Positions 15,701 to 25,595 of a stretch of 64,000 bases of DNA are shown in pieces. This DNA comes from Vanilla planifolia. Lineage: Eukaryota; Streptophyta; Magnoliopsida; Asparagales; Orchidaceae. The stretch is from assembly GCA_023846275.1 (NCBI GenBank), contig CM043872.1, forward strand, positions 24,289,670-24,353,669, in the 5' to 3' direction. The position numbers were made by a program, and so were the translations under genes. Below the pieces are notes generated by a model. The model searched no databases. It saw nothing but the letters and a program-made list of their open reading frames with translations, and was not told the origin of the DNA. Every line of letters begins with the position of its first letter. The stretch's first letter is position 1.

Positions 15701-18003
15701 TCTACATACTAAATCTAAAGCCTGCTAAGTTGTTTGTATGCAAGGACAACATACTTGGAAAGCAATGATGCGTTACTCTATTGAGAGCTATGCTTAGGTA
15801 AGTTGAATGTCATCCACATGGGCATATAGGGGCCTTGCCTTAGAGCTATGACTTGATAGATTAATGTGTTATGTTACCTTATCGTAGACTCTAATTGAAT
15901 TGGTTGGGTCTACTTCATGAAGAATAAGTCAGATATCTTCAACTCTTTTAAGAAGTAGAAGACAAAAATGAAGTTAGAGACATGATGCATGGTTAAGTCA
16001 TTATAGTCAAATAATTTTGATAAGTATAGTAGTTAATTTCTTCAATATTTTTGTGCTAATAAGATTCATAAGATGAAGATAGTTTCCAATAAGTCATAGC
16101 AAAATTGAGTTGTTGAATGTATGAATAAGATTCTGAATGATCATGCAAAATATAAGAGATTGCATATTTGCCCAAGTAGTTTCAAATAAATGCCATAAAT
16201 ATGGTGGCATACTTGTTGAATAAAGGACTACATATTGCTAGACTTCAAGCTACTTAAAGAAGAGTGGATAAGAAAGAAAGTAATTATGCAACACTTTAGG
16301 GTGCTTTTAATGTTTGTTGTATGCTCATTCGGCTTAAAGCACTAGTACAAGCTAGATGCCAATCTTATTTAGTGCTACTTCATTTGTTATAGTATGGATA
16401 ACCCTCTATAGTTATCATTTTTGGAATTCAATACAATGCTAAATTATTTGAACAAATGAGATGTCTTTTGATAAAGGATTATACAAATGTTATTACATCA
16501 TTATGTCTAATGCGGAGTAAATTCATAAAATGGAAGTTAATAGTGACATGAAGAACCTATAGTTGTAACATTATGGCATCGTCATTTGCAGATATGCAAC
16601 AAAATTTGGACGCACATATATGAAGAGCTTACAAATATTGATAAGATTATCCTAGATGTCATAATATCACCTTCATGACTTATCTTATTTTTATTATAAA
16701 ATAAAATAATAAATTTAATATAGATAAATTGATAGTTAAAATTTGAGGATATCACAAATTCTAAGTTAAATTGTTAACAATTAAAACATCTATGTCAAAG
16801 TCAAACTATAAAATGTATACGACAAAGAAAACATATTAGTAGAAAGTATAAAATACCATAATTGATACATTATAATCGTCAATATATTACACAAACGTAC
16901 AGATACATTATCAATTGAAACATCTAATGAATAATATTCTCATCCATAGTTTTATAATCCCAATCCATATGTAATGGATGCATAACCTATGATATAAATA
17001 TTAGTGATTTTTTATAAATTTTAGTAAATAAATTAATAAAATAACAATATCTATAAAAACATATATACCATAATAAACTAATATAAAAATAAAAACATGA
17101 TAATCAATAATTATGATAAAAACTAAAAAATATATCAGATATGTCATTTCTAAATAATTATACTAATGTTCATGTTTTTAATTGTTTAAGACAATTTTTT
17201 TTTGGTTATCATCTTTTTGATCTAATAGTTATATCCATGTCCAAATAACCTGTGTCCAAAAGAATAAGCAGCTGGTATTCATTCATAAGGGTATGATCTT
17301 AAGACCTATACTTAGTCACACTACACAAACTATTAGTGACATATTTAATATCATATAATGTATGTCATCTTTACTTATTTTTGATCATTTTGTACAAACT
17401 ATTATTGATATTTTAAGTGAAGTTATATCATAGTACTAAATCCAAAAGAAATGATCTCTTAATTTGTACATAATCATCCTACATGGAGCACTAGTTACTC
17501 AATCTTATAAAATGATGATAATATCTCAAGAAAAACTAATTTTATTATTTCTATTTTATTTTCAAACTTATTTCAAATATCATGCCATAATCCAAATTTA
17601 GATCTAAATTATCCTTTCTAATATAACAAAAGTTTCATTTTATATATATGATTCAATGTATGTGTCATATATATCTTAAAATAATTTAATAAAAGATCTA
17701 CTATAACATATAAATTATGAACCAAAGTGATATAAATAATTTTCATCAAAATAATAATAGCATGTATCAAAATGCATAATATAATCAATATATGAAAATA
17801 TTCCAGCTTTTGACCAAATCATGAATTAGTTTAATATTATATTTATATTACAGGTATTAGATTTTCTTATTTAAATTAGAGGTGAATTGCATTTTCTAGT
17901 TCCTTTATAATCTTGATTCTCTACAACGTTATACAGGTACATAAATTGCTCAATATTCTTGCTTAATATAAATAGACACACATATGCACATATACACAAA
18001 TAC

Positions 18004-18063
<60 letters not shown>

Positions 18064-21000
18064 TTATTGTTAACAATATAATCATAAAAACATCTTTTCT
18101 ATTTTTCTATTTTTCTATTTTTGTCTTACCAAAGTATTGTACATTTATCTTATCGTATGTTTTTGCACAAAAGTCTCACACCATAGTGTACGCTCGATTT
18201 ACTATACCATACGGTTCCTCTAACCCCTCTACCGTTCACTACATGGTATTATCCTTTCTTTAACATCTATTAGTTCTCCACTTAACATATTATACGTTCC
18301 TCTCACCTTATTTTAAATAATATTTTTCTTTTATTGTTGTCTCACTTAACATACATTATGATGGTTTAACATATCATATAATGAACCCATCATACTGTAT
18401 GTTCTAAGTAACTTGATCCAAAAAATCCTATTTATTTACTGTTTTCTCACTTAACATATTATATGGTGATCCTATTGTATAGTATATTCAGTTGTATTGA
18501 ACACTCCAATACTAGATCCTAATCTCTTTTGCGTTTACTGATTTCTAATTAACATACTATACATTGAAGCTGACATAAGTACGTATAGTTCAATCATACC
18601 GACTTACAACTAAACGTACCATACATTGGATCTAATGCATGATATATTCATGTCCATATGGAAATGTTATCACTGAAATCCAATCTATTCAACTTCAAAT
18701 CATTTTCAAATCTTCTCAAACCATCAAAATCATATTTCTTCTACTCACAACAACTATAACTCTATCTAATTTTCATATAAAAATAAAAATTAAATCAAAA
18801 TAAATTAGATTCCTTGCTTATCTCAATCAACTTGCTCCATTGTCACTGCTTTGAGCTTCCAACCACAGCTCTTCCTTTAGTCCTCTTGATTGCTGCTATG
18901 GATTCCTCATCTCTTTTGATTTTAATAGCAATAATAAGTGTTTTCCCTATCTTCTTGCTCTTTTCCTTATTACTAGCTTAATCTTTTTTCTCCTTTTCTT
19001 CCTTCTCTCATTTCTCTTTACTTGGTTTCTTAAGTAAATCAACTCTCTCTCTCTCTCTCTCTCTCTCATTTTCTTGTTTACCACCTCACCTAGCCTCCCT
19101 TATCCTATCGGAGGCGATAACACTTAATTTGCATAATTATCAAAATGTTCTCTGTTAGAGAAATTATCTTTGTCATTTTTTCTTTAAAAATTCATAATTA
19201 ATTCATTTAAACTCCAAAAATAACAAACATTATTGTTGGATTCTTTTTGCAGAGATATTTCTATTAATATGTTTAAATAAAATTTTTAATTTCGTTTGAA
19301 ATCATGACATATTTTTCAAGATTTGATCAATTTAATAATATTTTAATTAATAAATATAATATTTTAAATTTTTTATTTCATTTTATTAAAATAGCTATAG
19401 TTATAAATATATTGACCTAATTTTAAAAATCTACAATATATCATATAAGGCAAAATTTTGAAATGTTATAAAGATAACTCAAAGATATTTTTCTTCTCTT
19501 CACTATTTAATTTTGACAAATTTTGGAAGACAATTTTTTTTGTGTTTGACTTAGCAAATTGAAGATTATTTCAATATCCAACACTAAAAGCAGAGACTGG
19601 CATCACTTAAGAAAATTGGCTCAAGGGATTTGTTTATGCTACTAGAAGGAAGGTCTTTCAAAATAATTAGTTTTACAAGACAAAAGAAGAGGTTGATAAA
19701 TGTACAGTACAAAAAAATATTACTAGACAAGGTCTTTCAACATAGAGGGAGTTGATTATGAAAAGATATTTTTACTTGTGACAAAACTTAAGAGTATATG
19801 TTTACTACTGAGTGTGTTTATGGACGATGATCTACACTCGAAACAACGCGGTATGAAGATATCTTTTCTCCATAATGACTTGGATAGAGAAATTTCATTA
19901 TATAACTAGAGGACTTCTAGGTTACGGAGATGGGGAAGTTGTCCCTTGTCTGTCTACTAGTTCATCTATAATGTTCTTTGCAGGATTTGGTGAGGATTAG
20001 TCACCTTCAGCAGGAATTTGTTATAATGCTACTTTGCAAATACATAGTTGAAACTCAGGCGTCATTTGTTTGCGGTTGTATTGAATTTACTACTCTCATC
20101 ATTTAGCAGCTGAAAATATAATTATGTGTTTGTGCTTGAATGGCTAAGTTTCCATTTATTTGCTTCCTACAGCTGTGGTGGTCATTGCAGCTGGAGTCGC
20201 TGTGGGCCCTGCAATTTTTGGGGTTTCCAACGAAAAGCATTGGTTTCAGTTAGCTCTTGTGCTTCTTGTCGGCTCATGCCCATGCGCTCTTGTGCTGTCA
20301 ACACCAGTAGTCACTTTTTGTGCCCTCTTGAAGGCAGCAAGAATAGGCCTTTTTGTTAAAGGAGGAGATGTTTTTGAAGCACTGGCAAAAACAAAGATTG
20401 TGGCATTTGACAAAACTGGAACAATAACTCAAGGAGAATTTAGTGTAACAGAGTTTCGGTCATTAAGCTGCCAAGTTAGTACGGATATGCTTCTTTCCTG
20501 GTAATTCTTTTTTCAGCATTCAGTCTACTAACAAATGAGAAATAGCAAATAAAATAGTTGCACAGATAATTTTCATGCATAAGAACCAAAGCACATTGCA
20601 TCTCTGAATGACCATTGCATTGCTATGTTTTTCACCTATTAACGGATCAGATTACTGGAAACTTTTCAGGATGTCAAGTATAGAGAGGAAATCGAGCCAC
20701 CCAATGGCCTCAGCTTTAATCGAGCATGCCAGGTCCAATGCCATAGAACCAAAACCAGAGCAGGTTGTTGATTTTAATATCTATCCTGGTGAGGGGGTTT
20801 CTGGTGAAATAAATGGGAACAAGATATACATTGGAAACAAAAAAATTGCAATGAGAGCTGGATGTCTGAAAGGTAAAAAGTTCTATCAACAAATGCTTTG
20901 TTGATCAAGGCCTGCTTTTTTCATATGTTAGATTTTACATCAGTGCAGTTAGACAAACAAGCAATGACATGTTGGTTCGAGTGACATTTAAGTTCTAGCA

Positions 21001-23862
21001 ATGCATGAAATCTGCATGTCATTTGACATTGAATGTCAGATCATTCAGTTATTTACATAATTTAATGCTACTTTCTTCTCTATTTGCAGCTCTCAATCTG
21101 GATGACATCAACGATGGGGTTACCATAGTGTATGTTTTCTTAGGAGCCGAGCCTATTGGGGCTTTCGCACTCTCCGATACCTGTCGAACTGGTGCAAGAG
21201 AGGGTATAAAAGAGTTGAAGTCATTGGGCATAAAAACTGTAATTCTGACTGGAGACAACACTGCAGCAGCCATGCATGCTCAGAAGCAGGTGCGTGAAGT
21301 TTTTGAAGCTGCATGAGATTTAAGGGATGTTTGATTAATTTTTATTTAGTTAATATTGATATTTAAATATCATTGTTATTTCAATATTAATATTATATAA
21401 ATTTTTTTGATAGTTTTTTTGTTATTTGACTCAATATTATCTAAATAACTTTTTTAATGCTCAGATTGACTTTAGATGTTGTCTAGATTTTAGATGTCAT
21501 TGTTTAATGATAAAATCATAATTTTTAACAATGATATTTGAAGATATCATTAAACCAAACAAATACTGAAATTTTTTTGGTTAGGAATCTTTTGTTTATA
21601 TTGATATACAACTGAAAGGAACATATAATGCATGGTGAATGGCATGACGTGCTCTCACAATCCAAGAATGCTAGGATCCAATTTAGGGTTCATTATCAAT
21701 TGGTAAATTGTGTATAAAAGAAGTAACTTTTGAAATCTAGGTCAAGTTTAAATAGTCAATTGGATATTTTTGTTTAAAGGTTAAATTTAGAACTCATGTA
21801 TTTGTTCTAAGGATCAATTGTTAGTGATGTTTTTGGTCTTATTCACAAGCTTAAACTTTAGATTGATGATCGTTTAATTAATGGTTGTATAAAACCCTAC
21901 TTTAAGTCTTAGATTGATCTCATACCTTTAATAACCTGAGTAAGAACAAGTAGCTCATGTAAATTCTAACTCCACATGGATCAAGTTTATGCTTTATTTA
22001 ATGCATAAATCCTTCCTAAAAGTTTTATGGGGCATTAAAGTGATTTTGAATGAAATTATATGGTACACTGTTGAGAAGTAGTTGACTAAATCTATAATTC
22101 AGCATATCCAATTCATTTCAACGCATTCACAGTTCTTGAAGTTTAACATTATAATTTTTTATTGGTGGTTGGATCTGTTTTACAGTTAGAGAATGTCATT
22201 GAAGAAATTCATGCAGAGCTATTACCAGAAGACAAAGTACGACTCATCAGTGATCTGAAGAGAAAATACGGGTCAATAACAATGGTGGGCGATGGTATGA
22301 ATGATGCACCTGCATTGGCCATGGCTGATGTAGGGATTTCAATGGGCATATCAGGTTCTGCAGTTGCAGTGGAGACAAGTCATATAACCCTCCTGTCAAA
22401 TGACATACGTAAGATTCCAAAAGCCATACGGCTTGCAAAGAGGGCAAGGCTTAAGATTGTAATGAATATCATCTTCTCAATCGTCACAAAGATTGCCATA
22501 GTAGGATTAGCCATTGGAGGCCATCCACTGGTTTGGGCAGCGGTGTTAGCTGATGTTGGGACTTGCCTGATTGTTATCTTGAATAGCATGACTTTGGCGC
22601 CGACAAGGGAGCGGAAAGAAAATAAGTGTTGTCGAAGAGCAGTGCCTGCCATGCAAAGGTCTGCATGTAACAAAATCTGCACTAAAGATTCCTGTGCATC
22701 ACCAAGAAGCAGTGGCAAAGCAAAATCCAAAAGTTGCCATAGCAATCATGGCTGCTGTAAGAATGAGAAAAAAGAAGAGGACATGCCACATGGTTGCTGC
22801 AAAAGAGCCTGTGAAGAGCGAGAGCTGAGATCAGAATCACCAGCCCATTGCAGCGCGGGGCAGGTCAACCTCAGAGGAAATGCCAGCTGTAAGAATGAGA
22901 AAAAAGAGGAGAACACACCACATTGTTGCTGCAGCAGTGCCTGTGAGGAGCGAGAGTTACGATCAGAATCACCTGCCCAACGCTGCTCAGAGCTGCCTGA
23001 GTGCAGAAAAAAGGATAGTTGTGAGTACTTGATTGCCAAGCCATGTGAAGAGCACCCAAGTGGACAATTAGATCACGACCAATGTTGTCATGGATCATTC
23101 CACCTGCCTGAGTGCAGAAAAAAGGATAGTTGTGAGTATTTGATTGCCAAGCCATGTGAAGAGCACCCAAGTGGACAATTAGATCACGACCAATGTTGTC
23201 ATGGATCATTCCACCGTGAAGAAAATTCAACGTCTTCCAGGCAACCCATAAGTTGTAATCTCAAGTTAAATGCAGAAAATGATAGCTATGAGTATTTGAC
23301 TGCCAAGCCATGTGAAGAGCACCCAAGTGGACAATTAGATCACAACCAATGCTGTCATGGATCATTCCACCGTGAAAGAAATTCAAAGTCTTCCAGGCAA
23401 CCCATAAGTTGTAACCTCAAGTTAAATGCAGAAAATGATAGCTATGAGCATTTGATCGCCAAGCCATGTGAAGAGCACCCAAGTGGACAATTAGATCACG
23501 ACCAATGTTGTCATGGATCATTCCACCGTGAAAGAAATTCAACGTCTTCCAAGCAACCCATAAGTTGTAACCTCAAGTTAAATGCAGAAAGACACTATTT
23601 CAGTGCATGTGGTGATCAAACACTGGAATCTGACACCTTGAAAGCTTCAGATGCTTGCAGGGGCTTGGAAAAGAAAGGTTCTGGCAATTGTTGTGAATTT
23701 GAGAGGCAATGCTGCCAGAGGAAAAGGGAATGCTCCAATTTGCTTGCTTGCAACAACAAAATGATTGAGTCATGTTGCAGGAGCTACATGGAAGATTGTT
23801 TGAGGCCAGGTGTCTGCTGTGGTAATGGGATGATGCAAGTCCCAGAAATCATTATTGAGTAA
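476..23862 (+). CDS. HMA2-like: HMA2-like P1B-type Zn/Cd-transporting ATPase, 5' end outside window
   Basis: This gene encodes a heavy-metal ATPase that pumps Zn2+/Cd2+ out of the cytosol, in plants usually at the plasma membrane for root-to-shoot loading. Eight in-frame exons join as 476-733, 11364-11461, 11830-12085, 12166-12303, 20173-20500, 20670-20872, 21090-21289 and 22186-23862, all with AG/GT borders, giving 1051 residues. The N-terminal metal-binding exon (about 85 residues) must lie upstream, because exon 476 starts with the last two bases of a Val codon. Every catalytic motif is present: LTGES (actuator), SCPCAL in the sixth membrane segment, DKTGT (phosphorylated Asp, about residue 328), SSHPM (the HP loop), GDGMNDAP, and the ADVGT Asp of the last membrane segment that is known in Zn/Cd pumps. 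Eight membrane segments are visible. The tail from about residue 632 is Cys-rich and repeated. No coding break is seen. The class is firm; orthology to HMA2 rather than HMA3/4 is inferred from memory of rice HMA2. Confidence 0.93.
734..3890 (+). other. Left part of the 10.6-kb HMA intron, no recognised feature
   Basis: The intron runs 734-11363. This left third is AT-rich, with only short open frames that match nothing I know. A (A)15 run lies near 3396-3411. The sequence around 765 (AAGCCTTGTTTGATAAC) resembles the end of a hAT-type miniature element, but no partner end was found. Confidence 0.5.
3900..6850 (-). mobile_element. Fossil Ty1/copia element, copy A
   Basis: Reading the minus strand from 6850 down to about 3900 gives, in the normal copia order, gag-like sequence, a piece of the integrase core (near 5.7 kb), the region after the integrase (near 5.4-5.5 kb), the linker before reverse transcriptase (near 5.2 kb) and RNase H-side sequence (near 4.3-4.5 kb). 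It is heavily broken with many breaks, has no recognised LTR pair and looks old. It lies antisense inside an HMA intron. Confidence 0.6.
6900..9990 (-). mobile_element. Fossil Ty1/copia element, copy B
   Basis: On the minus strand there is gag-like sequence at about 9.9-9.4 kb, the pre-integrase region near 8.7-8.3 kb, the clearest stretch at 7772-8083 (the integrase C-terminal side, with recognisable LLERA, FWAKA and YLMNHSP strings), and linker or early reverse-transcriptase sequence down to about 6.9 kb. A second integrase region separate from copy A means at least two elements. It is heavily broken and old. Sequence near 8.78 kb (TTTACGTGGTTTACCAAAG) resembles a motif I associate with copia LTRs. 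Confidence 0.65.
9990..11363 (+). other. Right end of the 10.6-kb HMA intron
   Basis: The sequence is AT-rich with no gene. Near 10.15-10.28 kb it resembles copia LTR sequence in the plus direction, but no boundaries can be set. A run of about 19 A lies near 10,840-10,858. The last bases (CTTTTAACAG) form the acceptor for the exon at 11364. Confidence 0.5.
11364..11461 (+). CDS. HMA exon: membrane segments 3-4
   Basis: This small exon (acceptor TTTTAACAG, donor GTATCT) encodes [20 protein letters not shown] and then the conserved TMAEWLE and SHK. It covers the end of membrane segment 3 and all of segment 4. It is phase 1 on the left and phase 0 on the right, and it joins cleanly to both neighbours. 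It is too short for a standalone reading frame and is recognised by family similarity and by the frame. Confidence 0.9.
11830..12085 (+). CDS. HMA exon: actuator domain with TGES
   Basis: The exon begins after CTGGTAG and reads [18 protein letters not shown], then the actuator (A) domain with AGEVIPIDG and the dephosphorylation motif LTGESFPV, ending at NMDG. The donor at 12086 splits the Gly codon (phase 1). The first exon codon is GCT at 11830, not the Met codon at 11842. Confidence 0.92.
12166..12303 (+). CDS. HMA exon: end of actuator domain
   Basis: The acceptor is CTTGCAG. The exon reads [19 protein letters not shown], then [11 protein letters not shown] and the TQRLID...YYTP segment that leads into membrane segment 5. 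It ends in phase 1 at 12303 with donor GTTAGT, the start of the 7.9-kb intron. The 80-bp intron between this exon and the one before is of ordinary size. Confidence 0.92.
12304..14480 (+). repeat. Left part of the 7.9-kb HMA intron with diverged direct repeats
   Basis: Three diverged direct copies of a segment start near 12,795, 13,215 and 13,460 (TTGTTAAATACAATTGAAAA and close variants). They are unevenly spaced (about 420 and 245 bp) and the segments between them are also loosely similar. A 17-bp-stem hairpin sits at 13,267-13,304. No coding match is seen. Confidence 0.45.
13267..13304. repeat. Perfect hairpin, 17-bp stem and 4-base loop
   Basis: Bases 13267-13283 are exactly complementary to 13288-13304, with the loop TTAT between them. 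The stem contains GATCCCTTAA. It lies in an intron within the diverged direct repeats, so it may be a remnant of inverted transposon ends or a chance palindrome. Confidence 0.8.
14485..16480 (+). mobile_element. Fossil Ty1/copia element, copy C
   Basis: On the plus strand, in normal order, there is gag-like sequence (about 14.5-15.0 kb), the zinc-knuckle and protease side with an LDSD-type active-site area (about 15.1-15.3 kb), the pre-integrase region (about 15.6-15.8 kb), the integrase core (about 15.85-16.25 kb) and the following region (about 16.3-16.4 kb). Reverse transcriptase and RNase H are not recognised. It is heavily broken, old, and sense to the HMA gene. No LTR pair is seen. Confidence 0.65.
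18008..18060. repeat. (AT)n microsatellite
   Basis: An uninterrupted AT dinucleotide run of about 26 units, preceded by CACATA/CACAAATA degenerate repeats. Confidence 0.97.
19043..19067. repeat. (CT)n microsatellite
   Basis: An uninterrupted CT run of about 12 units inside an intron, within pyrimidine-rich sequence. Confidence 0.97.
20173..20500 (+). CDS. HMA exon: membrane segments 5-6, CPC motif and phosphorylation site
   Basis: After acceptor CTACAG the exon encodes [17 protein letters not shown] (segment 5), then [19 protein letters not shown] (segment 6 with the metal-coordinating Cys-Pro-Cys), KGGDVFEAL, and [14 protein letters not shown] with the phosphorylated Asp. Relatives I recall usually have SACPC; here it is GSCPC. 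The exon ends at 20500 inside a Trp codon, donor GTAATT. Confidence 0.94.
20670..20872 (+). CDS. HMA exon: nucleotide-binding domain with HP motif
   Basis: After acceptor TTTTCAG the exon reads [20 protein letters not shown], the nucleotide-binding domain with its His-Pro motif, then [10 protein letters not shown] and [16 protein letters not shown]. The donor GTAAAA at 20873 leaves phase 1. The frame stays open a little past the donor, but that read-through diverges from the family at once. Confidence 0.92.
21090..21289 (+). CDS. HMA exon: end of nucleotide-binding domain, start of P-domain second half
   Basis: After acceptor TATTTGCAG the exon reads [34 protein letters not shown] and [19 protein letters not shown], the conserved TGDN of the phosphorylation domain. 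It ends at GCTCAGAAGCAG with donor GTGCGT (phase 0). Confidence 0.92.
21322..21566. mobile_element. Possible hAT-type miniature element (MITE)
   Basis: In the 896-bp HMA intron (21290-22185), the left edge AAGGGATGTTTGATTAA and the right edge TAAACCAAACAAATACT form imperfect inverted ends sharing the core TGTTTG, as is common in plant hAT miniature elements. The interior is AT-rich and non-coding. An 8-bp target duplication was not identified, so this is tentative. Confidence 0.4.
22186..23862 (+). CDS. HMA last exon: hinge motif, membrane segments 7-8, Cys-rich tail
   Basis: The exon starts after TTTTACAG at 22185 with [19 protein letters not shown], then [20 protein letters not shown], two membrane helices (around [18 protein letters not shown] and [17 protein letters not shown]), and a soluble tail of about 420 residues. 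The frame is open to the left of the acceptor (Met at 22162), but the family alignment and the splice site place the border at 22186. The tail has twelve CC clusters (one of them CCC) and ends VPEIIIE; plant HMA2/4 tails that I recall end similarly. The stop is TAA at 23860-23862. Confidence 0.93.
   Translation, partial: LENVIEEIHAELLPEDKVRLISDLKRKYGSITMVGDGMNDAPALAMADVGISMGISGSAVAVETSHITLLSNDIRKIPKAIRLAKRARLKIVMNIIFSIVTKIAIVGLAIGGHPLVWAAVLADVGTCLIVILNSMTLAPTRERKENKCCRRAVPAMQRSACNKICTKDSCASPRSSGKAKSKSCHSNHGCCKNEKKEEDMPHGCCKRACEERELRSESPAHCSAGQVNLRGNASCKNEKKEENTPHCCCSSACEERELRSESPAQRCSELPECRKKDSCEYLIAKPCEEHPSGQLDHDQCCHGSFHLPECRKKDSCEYLIAKPCEEHPSGQLDHDQCCHGSFHREENSTSSRQPISCNLKLNAENDSYEYLTAKPCEEHPSGQLDHNQCCHGSFHRERNSKSSRQPISCNLKLNAENDSYEHLIAKPCEEHPSGQLDHDQCCHGSFHRERNSTSSKQPISCNLKLNAERHYFSACGDQTLESDTLKASDACRGLEKKGSGNCCEFERQCCQRKRECSNLLACNNKMIESCCRSYMEDCLRPGVCCGNGMMQVPEIIIE
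22756..22985 (+). repeat. Two-copy 132-bp in-frame repeat in the HMA tail
   Basis: Two adjacent copies (about 22756-22887 and 22888-22985, the second shorter) encode CKNEKKEE followed by a CC cluster and [13 protein letters not shown]. The period is 132 bp (44 residues), so duplication keeps the frame. It sits upstream of the stronger repeat block and adds two CC clusters to the tail. Confidence 0.85.
22993..23589 (+). repeat. Tandem metal-tail repeats (2 x 111 bp, then 2 x 156 bp plus a partial unit)
   Basis: Units lie at 22993-23103, 23104-23214, 23215-23370 and 23371-23526, with the head of a fifth at 23527-23589. All four full units share a core reading [14 protein letters not shown], then a CC pair and HGSFH. 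The first two units differ at a single silent base (TAC/TAT); the third and fourth differ at about nine positions. All lengths are multiples of three. The His and paired-Cys content fits metal binding, as known for HMA2/4 tails; that role is inferred here. Confidence 0.92.
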
Positions 23863-25260
23863 TGGTTATTTGTGGTTCACAGTGCTTATTACCATTAAAG
23901 AAAAGCGAGTAATGCTACTTTCATTTATAATTTATATGCCTTGAAGGCATCTTTGGGAATTGAACAGAATTAAGCATTTTGATGCGATGACAATATGACT
24001 GCTGTATCAGTAAACCAAATAGCAACAGATCAGGTTTGATAGATAGTTCTTGGGCAATATAAGGAACTTATCTTGTAGTATAAGTCCAGTACTGTATATG
24101 CAGTGTGTTTGGTGCTTTGATGAAATGCATATACATGAAATCTTATTGTTTATTCCTAGTAATAATTAAATATCCAAAGCATTGAGCAATTTTATGAAAG
24201 TCAAGCTGAAAGACAGAATAGAAGGAACATAACAAGATGACACTTATTGAAAAAATCTGTCTGAAAGTTGTTTCCAATGTCGAAAATGTAAATCAAATAC
24301 GCACTCTAACGATTGGAAACTTAAAGCAGTATGAATTAAGTGTGGTAACTGAGCAAAAAGTGCTCATTGGTCAATGATTTTCAAGAGTTACCAATGTGAT
24401 GGCATTTAGTTTAATGATGGCACTTACAAGGTTTTAAAAGATCATTTAGATATTTTAGTTGTGCATTTCTGTATTTGTATCTTGTATCTAAGAATGTATT
24501 TTAGATATTTGTAATATAATTAAATGTGCTTGGGAAATTATTGTTGTGTGTAATAGTTATGCTAACATTAGGGTTTTTGAACTTAAAGCCTAGTGAAATC
24601 TTGTAGTTTGTTGATTCATGATTTTCCAAAGGATTCTACAATGTTTTAGGCCTAGTCTCAACCACTAAAGGGCGATTTTAGTTGATACATATGGCTTAGA
24701 AATCATGTATTAGGAATGTTATGATATTGTATAACACTTCATGACTAAGAGGACATGTGTCTTATTCAAATACTTTTATTTTATTTATGTTAGGATGGCT
24801 ATTATATGATCTTAGATTTGTAAGGAATATAATAATTTTTATGTCACTTTACTTGGATTTTAGTATTTGATCATTTTGATTGGATAAAAAAACTTGGTGA
24901 TGCCAAGGTCACGATGCCACATTTACATTCTTTAGTAGTTTAAAAAGCAAGGTATATAAACGTATTTGAAAAATCTTAAATTTTATTTAAGATTTTATCA
25001 AGCTAACTTTGATATCAAAAGGCCTAAAACAGTCATTCACCATATCCATTAAATGTTTCAATTGTCATCTCCTTGTCAAAAATATCAATTATTTATTAAG
25101 AATATAATGTCTTCTAAATAGGGTTGGTGATAATACACATACCACATCACATCTCATATCTTAAGCCATAATCATCAACAATAACATCATAACATCTTCC
25201 CATAATAACAATGCAAAAATCACGATATATAAAATAAAAATTATTAAGAGAAAAAAATAT
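23863..25260 (+). other. HMA 3' flank and AT-rich intergenic DNA
   Basis: This holds the presumed 3' UTR just after the stop, then AT-rich DNA with no gene. AATAAT/ATTAAA-type signals occur (for example near 24,160), but none can be assigned. Confidence 0.5.
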
Positions 25261-25595
25261 CATACTACTCAAGCCTAAATATATCTTAGTATGATAATAA
25301 ACATAATTACATCCTCATAATAATATTGTAGTTCATCTTAAGTCTCACAAACTCGATAATACTCAAAATGTATTGGTACTTCTATACTTAGTTTCCTATC
25401 TTAGTGTGGTATTATTGTATACCTTGTGCACACTACTCAAGTCTAACTATATCTTAGTATGATTATAACATAATTACATCCTCATAATAATATCATGTCC
25501 AACTTAAGTCTCACAAACTCAACAATACTCAAAATGTATTGGTACCTTTATACTAAGTTTACCATCTCAGTGTGCTACTATTGTATACCTTGTGA
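25261..25595. repeat. Tandem duplication, 168-bp period
   Basis: Two adjacent copies, 25261-25428 and 25429-about 25595, share many blocks, for example TACATCCTCATAATAATAT, CTTAAGTCTCACAAACTC and CAAAATGTATTGGTAC. Copies differ by scattered bases. It sits just left of the LINE in AT-rich, LTR-like DNA. Confidence 0.88.

Larger units (their letters stand above)
16500..20172 (+). other. AT-rich right part of the 7.9-kb HMA intron, LTR-like
   Basis: There is no gene here. About 16.7-19.5 kb is extremely AT-rich and, near 18.8-19.4 kb, has the pyrimidine-rich then A/T-rich layout I associate with long plant LTR sequence; the assignment is weak and no ends were found. It includes the microsatellites at 18,008 and 19,043. 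It ends with acceptor CTTCCTACAG at 20,172. Confidence 0.35.

Noticed and set aside
22380-23230. Long minus-strand frames opposite the HMA tail
   Set aside because: They are antisense shadows of a repeated coding sequence, with no family match; the plus strand is firmly assigned.
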